The position numbers and the translations under genes are program-made. From assembly GCF_047948215.1 (NCBI RefSeq), contig NC_134456.1:197668034-197732033 (forward strand): a DNA stretch of 64,000 bases. Direction: 5' to 3'. The stretch is from Lycorma delicatula (Eukaryota > Arthropoda > Insecta > Hemiptera > Fulgoridae). Positions 33,023 through 44,534 of this stretch are shown here, piece by piece. The notes under the pieces are model-generated. The model had not been told where the DNA came from and did not search any database. It saw only the letters and a list, made by a program, of their open reading frames with translations. The number at the start of each line of letters is the position of its first letter. Position 1 is the first letter of the stretch.

Positions 33023-35019
33023 AATCAAGAACACAACATACGTACTCTACCAAGTCAGATACACTAAATTTCCAAATCGTTCATTCTAACATTCTAAAAT
33101 TTATACTAAAAGGAATATTCTTTCCATCAAGTTTATGCAATAATTATGACAACCAAAATTGACTGGGACGAAATATTACCGTAACCATTAACACAATGAC
33201 TTTCACTGTATAATCAATTACATTTAATCGTCATTTAAGATAAGTAGATCCATTAAGTTTAATAATAATAAAATTCATTCTATTCAATTACATGGATTTT
33301 CTGATGCCTTCATTAAGAGCTATGGTTGTTGCCTTTATATACGCACTTATCCAACCATGTAATTACATCTAATTTACATCAAAATTAGCTCCCTTAAAAC
33401 AAACCATATTACCCAGACTTGGTATCTACTGCATTAAAGATACACTTTGACAAGGTACACTTATACTTGGATTCCATCATAGGACTTTGTTGGATTCATG
33501 GACATTCTTCAAATTAGGAAGTATTTATAGGTGGTAATTTCTGAAAATCAACAAAACACTTCAATTATCAATTGGCATTACATCAAATCCCCTCTGATAA
33601 TCCAGCAGATGTATTGTCTATAGGTTGCTCACCAAGCAAGTTACTTTATATGTCACTGTGGTGGCATGGTCTTCCTTGGCTATTACATCTTCCCATTGGC
33701 TAATATTGTAATGTTACGTTCAATGATGATAATTTAAATCCTGAACGCTTATTAGAAAAGCATAAAACTATGTTAACTTCATGTATATCTAATTGTAAGT
33801 GATTACACACAAGGGTTTTCATCTTTACATGCTTTATTATGAACATTTAGTTTCTGTTTCAGATTCACAATATTAAATCAAAACTGTATGAACTTATGTA
33901 ATTTTAGTACTTTAACTACTTAGTAATTAGATCATACTCTTTACTTTTTTATATGTCAATCACTATCCATGTATTTCAATAATGAGACCTTAATTTTTGG
34001 ATGATTTAAGTCTAATCCGTGTAATAGGCCAACTTCAACGTTCTCTTCTACATCGCATTAAACATCCTACAGATTTTTTACAAGAGTGTGTAGATTATGA
34101 AATTAATTATAAAACTGAACACTTAAGACTTAATTGTTAACTCTGGTGTTAACAATTAACACATAATTTGTTGCGACAGAGATACTGGATAATAAATTCA
34201 AAAAGAATCATTTCGTCAATCATTCATAAGTGTTTAACTTATAATTATAATTTGTCATGACAGGCAGAGATCTAAAACATTGAGTAAGGCTTACATAGCA
34301 TCTTTCATATCTTTAGCCACTAAAGTTATTAATTTAGAGCTAGTTTCTGATTTGACTTCACAATCATTTACTTCTGTCTTCAAAAGATTCATTTCACATA
34401 GAGGTACATACTAAAATACTTTCTGATAACGGTGCTAACTTTCATTCTGCTTGAAATATTTTATAGAAGTAAAGAGAACTAAACATAAATTGTTTTTTAC
34501 CAACTGTTTTAAGATATTGTTTGATTTAATACATTATTATGATTTCATGTCATAATTCGTCATTTATTGTTACAAGCTAGATTTACAGATGGCTATTAAC
34601 TAACTACATACAAGTACAAACACACACTACATGCATACATACAAGTACATCCACCACATTATCCCTGTGTACATTAGGCAGATATAGATTCAGTTACCCT
34701 ATTTACTAGAACAAAAATTATTAAAATATTTATGCATTTATTGTCAGAAAGAAAAAAATTGATATCATATAATGCATATTTAAAATAATCATTATTTCAT
34801 GTTATTAGCTGTAACTTTTCAACTATCTTATATTATAAGTCTTAAATTATTTTACTTTGTATAATACATATAAATAATAATATTGTTAAACTTGTCGAGA
34901 TTGCAAATAAAGAATATATTATTTCATTAAAATTTTTTAAAGGAAAAATCCTCTGGAACTTTGATAGGCAATTATGTTCAGTCTAATGTCTTCCTTATTT
35001 ATAATAAACTATGTAACTT
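33023..35019 (+). pseudogene. BEL/Pao RNase H and integrase remnants
   Basis: The polymerase resumes after the R1 insertion. RNase H pieces are QLHGFSDAFIKSYGCCLYIRTY (33280-33345, with the Asp of the FSDA motif), then APLK, PRL-type and NPSDNPADVLSIGCS pieces (33385-33640) and LWWHGLPWLLHLP (33655-33695). Integrase pieces include a VSDLTSQSFTSVFKRFISHRGTY segment (34345-34405) and LSDN plus GANFHSA, split by a shift (34420-34445), the catalytic Asp-Asn motif. Frames change often. A 12-bp perfect hairpin at 34130-34159 lies in the integrase region. An intact product would be cut from a Gag-Pol polyprotein and would insert the element. Confidence 0.85.
34130..34159. repeat. 12-bp perfect hairpin, 6-nt loop
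   Basis: TTAATTGTTAAC pairs with GTTAACAATTAA inside the BEL integrase remnant. Confidence 0.88.
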
Positions 35020-35402
35020 TTCTTCTTACTTAGGTAAGCCATACAAATATGTTAATCTGAGTTCAATACCTGTTATAATATATATTTTTTCTTTATAAAT
35101 ACTACTGTTAAGTATTACATTGTAATTAAAGATGTTAGGCAAATCAGATCTTAAAGTGATTTCAATTCTGTTAAAAAATGTAACTTAAAACTGTGAATCT
35201 AAATATAACACTATGTGCATACGAAAAAGTTACTAATACTATAAATATCTTGACAAATAAAATGTACTATTATAATAGATACATTTCTATTATAAACTAT
35301 ACATAATAAAAATATAATTAATCACAGTAACAAGGTATTTATTAAAACCTTGTTTATTATTGAACCAGCGACATATGCCTCAAATAGTACAATTAGGCAC
35401 AC
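35020..35402 (+). repeat. 3' LTR of BEL/Pao element
   Basis: Matches 23840-23888 plus 24423-24810. It starts TCTTCTTACTTA, includes GATTTCAATTCTGTTAAAAA and AATCACAGTAACAAGGTA, and ends near AATTAGGCACA. It has no SINE, so it gives the pre-insertion state of the 5' LTR. Confidence 0.87.
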
Positions 35403-35549
35403 ATTTGAACATTACCCATCTAAATGACTGAAACAAGTACTCTCATATTGAGGAATAAAATTACTGTACCAAAGTCATAAGTATAAGCCAATATTTCTCT
35501 CATCACTAAACTTATAAAGGTTATCTTCAAAAAAATTGCAAATGGTTAT

Positions 35550-35765
35550 TTTTTCTGTTTAGCCTCTGGAATTACTGTAAGGTATTACTTTAGTCTCAGG
35601 TTGACCATTCATGAGATGTGTGGTTAATTGAAACCCTATTACCAAAGAACACCAGTATTCACAATGTAGTATTCAAATCCATACAAAAGTAACTGTCTGT
35701 ACTAGAACTTGGCACACTGGAACTCTTGACTTCCAAATAAGCTGATTTGGGAAGACACATTCACG
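35550..35765 (-). mobile_element. tRNA-derived SINE copy, diverged
   Basis: Minus orientation. It runs from the body end (reverse complement of CTGTTTAGCCTCTGGAA) to the head palindrome (near AATAAGCTGATTTGGGAAG), with an internal deletion next to 35590. The outermost head bases are missing. Confidence 0.82.
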
Positions 35766-35769
35766 ACAC

Positions 35770-38700
35770 GTTTTATGGCTTTTTCTGGTATGCCAAAATA
35801 TTGTGTTGAGTTTACATTTTTGTACCATGAAAAAAAACTCATTCTGACTTTATAAGGAACAAGTAAAATTTATATATTTCAGTTGGGAAATTTGTATAAG
35901 CTTAGAATATATTTTGTAATGAAGGTAGTGTTTGATAAAGTATCATGATAGCATTTAATAATGATTTTTTTGTCCTACATTCAAGATTCAGAAATGTTAA
36001 GAAAAAGCTTTTAAAATTATTTAGTTCTGAAAAATGCATCTCTTCTTGCTGGACAATTGCCCCCAATAAATAACAAGCTGCAGATGTACTCCTCATGTAT
36101 GCTGCTGAAAAACCTTTACATACTTGTTGTTTTGATTGTAATTTTAGTTAGAATTCACATTCTTTGTAAATATGCTGAAACACCAGGTTCCTGAAGAGTG
36201 TCTAATTTTGGTGTATTATATGGCATATAAGATACCATATGAATTACGATTTGTTGTAGTGCTGCTGGTGCAATGAGTGTTGCTAATCCAAAAACCGGGA
36301 TTCAGGTTACCTCTTTCAGGAACTCCAGACAGCAATGGTGATCTTTGCTAAGCAAGCTGTGTATTTTTCATGTTTGTGAAGAATAAAAGCTGTTTACAAA
36401 ACTTGTAAAATTATTACTCAAGAGATCTACGACTCCAGGATATTATCAGAAAATGATTGTTAGAAAATTCACCAAATTGTGGATACATTTTTTAGTCTGC
36501 CTCTTACAGTTAGCTGTACTGTAAGTTTTTGCAATTTGTGTTTGTTGACATTTTATACAAATTTGCTTAACTCATTTATTTTGGTTGAAAAAGAAGAGGT
36601 AATTGGCACAAAACAAATAATTAAAAATATAGAATACATATATCTGTGTGTAAATAATATCACACCTAGTGTTATATTAATAGGGAAAAAATAAAAACCT
36701 GGATATATTCTGCTAACATTTTTTAAAACATATAAAGTGAAAAGATGCTCCTAAATCATGCAATTGCTAGCTGAGGTTTCTTCCATACATCTGCTCTTGA
36801 TCTGTTAATTTTTTCTTCCATCATTCCATATTAATTTATTTAAGCTAACTATTGTCAATTCTACAATGACAGTAATAACATTTTCAAAACTGTTAACTTT
36901 TGAAACTACAAATCAAATCAAATATTACATTTCAATCACTCTTGTGGTATCAGCATCATCACCGACTAGTCCGCTATTCTTACAACAGTATCAGATGGGA
37001 TTAGTGCAATCAATTTTTTGTAATAACAAAACGTTTGTGGTAGTGTAGTAAATTGGATTTGAGTTGTGCTTTTTTATTTAGTTATTATAATTTCACATTT
37101 GTGTATTTCATAATACTCAAGTATGTTGTCTATTTTTGTATATAATATAAATGATGGTAGAATTATAAATATTACTTGCAATTTTGACACGGTTAAAGAA
37201 ATTTGGCTCCATGTTGTTTCTAACTGAATTCTGTTTGTTCAGTGTAAAACATTATGCAGTCAGGCCAGTTCAATTTAGATATTCCAGGAACACTGTGTTT
37301 ATTATTAAGGTGAAATAACACACCACACTTAATATGGCTCTGAAGCTCTTGTAGTAACTGAAATATTTTATTTTTATGAATTATTAAATAAACATACCAT
37401 ATTTTTATGAACTACAATTCAATGCTATAAATTAATCCTATGGTTATATGTTTCTATAGATCCTACAAATTCTCTGAAGAGGAGAGTGTATGAACATGCA
37501 ATGCTTCTTCACATAAAGAAAGTTATTAAATTTCATACAAAGCCAAGTTGTAGAATATGGAGGACTGTTTCATTCTAAATGTATATGAATAATCCATGCA
37601 AACTTTATTGCTAACAATGAAACATTACAGTGGTGAAAAAAGTGAAATTAAAATTTTTGTTAACTAGACTTTGGTGATTTTTAAATAAGCCTCACTGTAA
37701 AATTTGATAAAATTAATACAGCAAACCTGTAAGAAAACATAGATAAAACAATCAGCTCAACCTGCTGTCTCTTGGTTTTCCAAATCTAATTTGGAAAATT
37801 AATCTGACTAAAATTATCTTATTCATTCAAGAACTGGCCACTTACTGCATAAACATCACTGAATCTAAGAAGGAAAATGCCATCACTACTCTCCCATGCC
37901 TCATGACATGGGATATTTGAATACACATACTATAACCAATGAAGGAAGGACTTGTTACATGGTCTGTTGTCTAATAATGTAAATCTGTCTACTACTTTAG
38001 AATTTTACACAACTTATTTTTAACACTATTATCAAATTCATTCATAGCTTTAATAAGAGCAGAGGGATTTTTTATGGCATACTGTGATGGTCAAGTCAAT
38101 CCACCATCATTTAGCATTTTTAGTTTGTTGTAAACTACATATGTGATTCTAATTCATGAAGCATTGAAAAGTTTTTAAACTCGAGTGTAACCATATTTCA
38201 TAAATAGTTCTCAATGACACCATTGCCATTTTGTGTTTTTGGCATTGGTTATTGCTGGTAGCGTTACTGTCTTAGGAATATATGTACTTGAAATTTAGTA
38301 AAAAAATATTTGAATTTCATAGTATGAGCTGCTTCATAAATAAGCTTCTGTGGAAGTATACCACATATAACATTTATTGTTTTAACATACACAATTATAC
38401 AAGAACATTTTTTGGATTTGACCTGCTTGTTTGTTAAATCCTTCAACATTTTACTTTCCTTTCTGTAAATAATCTAGTTGCATTTTAATCTACTTCATCA
38501 AAATGTTTTATAACCCTTTCAAAATCCATTTTTTCAAATGACCAGATCACCTCAATCAATAAATTTTTATACTTGCCTTTGATATTTTCTACTCCTATAT
38601 ATTTTTTCATTTATCTGTATTTCTGACAACTCTTCTTAATTTTTCCAGGCAAACTTAATCAGTTCTAAATCTGACACCTTCCCTCTGATAACCAGAAGGC

Positions 38701-38800
38701 TGACTCATTAGGAAACATGAATCATTAATCACAAGAATTACATTTAGCCTCTTTCTCACTACTGTTACATTTCTTTAGTTTTTGCCTACATTTATATAGT
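35770..38800. other. AT-rich stretch, no supported gene
   Basis: Short open frames only. A 10-bp perfect hairpin is at 37776-37798. The 37.9-38.7 kb part has scattered minus-strand pieces that could be an old retroelement, but no motif is firm. Confidence 0.4.
37776..37798. repeat. 10-bp perfect hairpin, 3-nt loop
   Basis: TTTTCCAAAT pairs with ATTTGGAAAA around cta. Confidence 0.85.
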
Positions 38801-38802
38801 TT

Positions 38803-38846
38803 TTGCCTATATTTGGCATGTCAAGAGACATGCCAAATATAGGCAA
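38803..38846. repeat. 20-bp perfect hairpin, 4-nt loop
   Basis: 38803-38822 pairs without mismatch with 38827-38846 around aaga. It is preceded by related direct sequence (TTTTGCCTACATTTATATAG at 38780-38799), so the left arm looks like the original strand and the right arm like a copied inversion. Confidence 0.93.
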
Positions 38847-38849
38847 CAT

Positions 38850-41800
38850 CCTTGCTTTCCACAAAGTCAACAATTTTTCATTCTCAATTCCTTTCGATTT
38901 AATATTAACAATACTTAGTTATTCTTTTCTCCTTCCTTTACCTGATCTACTTATCAACTTAAAAATTTTAATTCATATGTGCATCAATCTCTCATTTATG
39001 ATGTGAATAATTTATCACACTTATAAACATCTATGATTCTACAAGAGTGGCTTCTGCTGATAAGTTGAAAGATGTCTGTTCATGACCTAATTGAACTGAC
39101 CACCTAGTGTGGTGTTTGTTAGTAATTCCAATGTCACCCTTGATTGGAGGGTGCATTCAACACTGGGGGGGGGGGGAATGTTCTTTAACTTGACCAAAAA
39201 TAAACTTGCTTAAATTATTTTTTTCAAATGGATGTAGTTGCAATTTAGATCTAAATTAAATTCATTATTCACAAGTATCTAAAAAATCTGTACATTTGTT
39301 TTTTTTCACCTCGCAGATTGTTCTCTTTCATCTGGTTTCTCTTTTCGTCATTCCATTCAATTAGAATGAAGGAAATCTCTTCATGCTCTTCCTTGATTAA
39401 ATTTGGTGAATTTCAACTTTTTAAAGGGAAAAATTGACATCATTTATTAAGGTATCTTGGGTAAATGAATTTGGTTTGAGGGAAAGGGTAGAGGACAAAA
39501 CAGTAAAAAAAATCAAACATTACAATTTACAACATTTGAAACAGATAACTGAAGAAGCAGAAATTAGACGTTAAAAGATTAACATAGAATATTAAGGAAT
39601 GAAAAGAACTTAATTAATCAAAAGACTGAAGACCCAAAAAGAGGTTTTACAAGTATTTCATCAATAATGGTAGCAAATTGTTTATATCAAAAGAGACAAT
39701 GGGTAAATATATACATTTTTGGTTTGATTCATTATTATGGTTGAATAAATAGCATATTGAACTGATCAAACCCACTTATCCATTTCTAAGGAGAGGATAT
39801 TGTCAGCAGAAATCACGTTTTTTTTTAATTTTTCATAATAAAATAAATTTCCTTTTCTGATAAATTTTAGTAAATTATAATATAGATTTTTCATAGACAA
39901 TTTTTTGTTTATTTTTAAAAAATAAACACAATAAATACAATTTGAATCTAAGACACAAAATAATTTATATATAATATTCATGATAACTATTATTATGTTT
40001 AATGGACTTGGCTATGTGATGATAATCATACCAGACTTACTATTATGTACCAGTTCTGTAATAATATTAACACTTTCAACACTGGTGGAAAAATTAAAAC
40101 TTTCCCCAATTTTAATTTTTCAAAAATATATTTAAATTGTAATTAATGAAGCTTCTTATTGCAGTTTATATAAACATATTTTAATAGCTATAATTTAGTT
40201 TTAAGACATTAATAGGGAAGAGAAATAATTAGCAATTTTTATTACACAGTATATATTTTAATATGGATTTTGTCATCTTTTAAAAAATAAACGTGAGGAA
40301 GTTACTTACTATTACTGTTGACTAAAGAATTTATTAACTAAAGAATCTCTGCAAAGATAGATGTAAAAATACAATGTGTTGCACAATATATATGAAATAA
40401 ATGTTACTGAATAACATTATTACGACAGATTATACCTAACCCGAGATGAAAAACAAATACACTGCAACAGGACAACGATAGTCAGTTGTGTTACTCAGTG
40501 AAGTTAATGTAGATGACCATTATCACAGTCTTGAACATGTTAATAAAAACTTAGCTTGAAAGCTGGCAACATTAATCCATTACGTGGATTAACAATAAAA
40601 AAAATAAGGAAGTGAAACAAAATAAATAAATATATTCTAAAAAGTTATTATTGCGTTAAATGTACAACAAAACTCACTACTTCACAATTCTAAATATTCA
40701 AATGATTATTTTATTATAATAAAAAGAAAATAATTTAAATACAATTGATAAATACAAAAAAGTAAACAATTTCATTAAATCTTCTTTCCACAGAAAACTG
40801 AAATAAATGCATTGCATATGTACATTTTTTAAAACAAAAAATGAAATAAAACAAATTAAAGCAAATATTCTGAAATCAGTATCTTAAAAGAGACAAGTAT
40901 TTTATTAAAAATAAATTTAAAAATACACATTAAATATTTTATTAAATAAAAAGTAATCAACAGCTAAATAATATGACACAATAAGTCAACTATCTAGAAT
41001 GAAATTATAACTTCACATAAATTTAGCATCTGAATATGAATAAATCTAATTGTTATAAATATATATATTATATTGTATACAATAAATTATTGATAACTAT
41101 GTACAATTTTCCAAAATAAATACATAGCAACTATTATAAAAACTGGAATCATTTCACAGCATTTAATTTTTATTATTTTTCCAGATTATAATATATTCAC
41201 ATAATATAAAACTACTTATAAAATAATTCACGATACACAATATTTATCCTATCTTATACACAGCAATATAATTGCACACCACCATTATTGATAATTATTA
41301 ATTATACAAATATTTATATATACATTCATTACAATGTAATGCAAACTATACATAGGGACTATTAATTATATACAAGATTCAATTTTAATTAGCAATGGCT
41401 GAAATTTCAGCAATGTGTTAACACAGCCAATATAATAATAATACAAATAATAAATATATAAAATAAATAATTTTATCATGAAATAAAAACAATATTCATA
41501 AGAAAATGAGTAGTAATAAACAAATGTCATGAAATAATTATTTAATACATACATAATATATCTTGCATAATTACAAATTTAAATATTAAAACATTATATT
41601 CAATTTTATTATCTGCTTTAAATTAGATTACATGCACTTGATAGTTAATATTCTAAATGGGAGAATTAAAAAAAAAAAAATTATAAATTCATACCAACAA
41701 AAGTAGGCATATTTTTTTTTAATAAAAGTGTCTTACAACATTTCTTTTTTATTAAAAAAATCATGTATTTAAATATAATTTCGCCAAATACATAAAATGG

Positions 41801-43570
41801 AATTATATTACATGTTTTGATACTTTCTCTATCATAAAATGTAAGAATGTTTTTAACAGGCTAATCCAACTTCAATTCCCCAATTCATACCTCAACATCT
41901 AAATAAAATGTGTGAATAAATTGCATATAAAATGTGTAACATCAAAAAACATAAAAACCATTTTTTTTGTTTGAATAAGTAAGAGAATACTAAATTCTAA
42001 ATTTATTAAGGAATGAAATCAATGCTTCAAAGCTTTATTGGGTAAAATTACTGAAACATCTGTGAACATTAGTATAATACTTTTCTGAATTAGCCCATAA
42101 TAAAATATTTGTGTCCAAGGCTATGTAAAAAAAAAGTAGAATACAAGCTACTTCTTTTGAAAGTGTAATAAAATGTTATCAGTTCAGTAATGTAGGCAGA
42201 AGCAGATTTTGAATAGCAGATGTGGCCACTTATATACTGGGAGCCAGTGCTTCTAACCATTATTCTGGTAATTCTAATTAAAATGTTATTCTTATAACAG
42301 ATTACAAATAGTGATTCATTCACATGAATATATACTATTTGTGAAATAAAAGAGTGTACAAATCTCTTTGAAAATCTAATAAAACTAACTTTGGTCAAAA
42401 ATAAGAAGTAAACCAATGGATTCATAATCAGCTGTTGGTAAACAGCTTGTATACAGTACATGAATTCCCATACTGGTAGAAATGTGAACCTTGTATGTCT
42501 TGAGACCTACTTTCCTTAATAAAAAACTTTATGTTTTACAGCCATAAAAAAAAACTCCTATTTTTAATTTTGTGTATTAATGTTATAAAAATAGTGTTGG
42601 TGCATTACGTAAAAGTCAAAATAATTCACATAATTTAAAATAACATTACATTACTTTTTCGTTACAATTACATCTTCCTTACTTGAAATACTACAAACTG
42701 AGGAAAATTACATTAACATGTTATTGTTGAGGTGAATTCATGATTTTATACAGCCCATGAATTCTTTTAGACACACATGATTTTTAAATTTCTAAGTATC
42801 AAAACTTTTTTACAGAATTATAATACTTAACCGGTAGGTTTTAGTGAGTTTGATTTCTCATTTTGGATTAATTACTGAATATGTAGTGATAGAAATGATG
42901 CAAATAACATTCCACACCAAAAATTTGACCTGATTGCTACACATTCTCTTAATATTTAAAACAAAGACAAACAAGAGTTTTATCACTTGATGACAGTAAT
43001 TAAATGCTGTCTTAATAAAACCGTAAGATCATATAATGTGATTTGTTGTTTGTTAATAACAGTTACTTTTTATTACATGAAAATGATTCTCTGATGCTAG
43101 TAAAGTCTTCCAAATACAGATTCTAATTATGCAAAAGAAAGATTTGAAAAAAATAAAAATTTACTTAGTGAATGTAATTATTTTTTTAACAGTAAAAATG
43201 AAAGCAGAAATCTTTTTGAGGATTATATCACCTTTGCATAGGAACCTGGAGATCCAGTTATAGGAAATGTGTCCCAATAAAATTTAGAGGTGACACAACA
43301 AGAACTAATACTTTTAACAAAGGACATAAATCAGTCTAGTAATCTCTTATCTGCATGTTCTACACTAAGTTCTACAAGTTCTGATGAGAACAAGATACTG
43401 CAGTATATGATACAGATGTGGAGATGGATATAGAAAACAAAACCTTTAAGTGTACTCATCAGAAAAAAAAGCATTCCTTTGACATGGATGATTTCAAACA
43501 AAAGAACAAGAAAGTGGACAAGAATATTTAGGGTACTGTAAGGGAGAGTCTGGAAAATGACTAGTTTATG
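38850..43570. other. AT-rich stretch, no supported gene
   Basis: No protein family is recognisable on either strand. A G12 run lies at 39165-39176, striking in this AT-rich setting. The rest is low-complexity A/T sequence. Confidence 0.4.
39165..39176. repeat. poly-G run (G12)
   Basis: Twelve uninterrupted G residues. Confidence 0.9.
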
Positions 43571-43579
43571 TACCATGAC

Positions 43580-44530
43580 CAGCCAAAAAATGAAGGACTT
43601 TTCCAATTGTGCTGTCAAGTTCAAAGCCATCTAAAACGTGTATTTTCTTTATAAAAATGATCACACAGCTATATTTAAACAGTTTTGGGCAAGTATGAAT
43701 TGGGAGGAAAGGAAAACTTGTGTTTCTAGTATAGTTGAAACTGACCAGCTAAAATAAACAAAAAGGAAACCACTTGATGATCTCAATCCTTTAATTTCTA
43801 TTTGATAAAAGATGGTGTTAATATTACGATAAGTAAGAAAATGTTTTTAAATTCACATTCAATTGTGAAGAGTGTGTTAACTTGGATAAAAAAAGTAAAG
43901 AAATATTAATTTAGAAGAAATAATTCTGAAAATGTCCCAGTTAACTCTCAATAGAAAATTCAGAACAGAAGGTTGATGAATGACAAATAAATTAAAAATC
44001 AAGACAATTCTTAATAGTTTACCAAAATTAGAATCACATTACTGCTTATAATCTTAAAAAAAAATTGTACTTAGAATCGATATGAATAAGTAAATCAACA
44101 CTTTATAAAGTGTACAAATCAGATAAAGAACAGTCTCTTGCAAAAATTTTTTTGAACAAAATTTGAGTTAATTTTAGACCTTGTAAAAATACACTTTACA
44201 ACAAAATAGTTCTTGGAAAAATATAAAACGATAAAAAAAGCAAAGATCCTTATGTTTACACCAGTTATTTACAAACTGTGCTTGTATGCCCTAGTTTTCA
44301 ACCATCAGCTATTAATTATAAACTGAAATAGTTCATAATTTCAGATTGTACAACTTGCATTCTCATGCGAGTTTTACTACCTCTGGCATGAAACACAAGA
44401 TTGTACTGTTTTAATAAGTTTGCTTCCATAATTAGCAAATATATTAGTATCTGTGATATTACAGAATACAAAATCATCACATTTTATAGCAATGGATGCA
44501 CTTCACAGAACAGAAATAGCAACAAGTAAT
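43580..44530 (+). pseudogene. Possible decayed transposase of an unclassified family
   Basis: Plus-strand pieces in order are FKQFWASMNWEERKTCVSSIVE (43675-43740), SLPKLESHYC (44016-44042), FYYLWHETQDCTVL (44370-44412) and a DGCTSQNRN-like piece if one base is shifted (near 44487-44512). I recall a widespread, poorly named transposase-like family in insects and cnidarians with ESHYC, WHE and DGCxSQNRN in this order. Every frame is broken. The call rests on remembered motifs and needs a profile search. Confidence 0.3.
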
Positions 44531-44534
44531 CCCT

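Noticed and set aside
37860..38720. Possible Copia-type retroelement on the minus strand
   Set aside because: Pieces such as LPQKLIYEAAHTMKF suggested an integrase, but no catalytic or zinc motif could be read, so the support is too thin.
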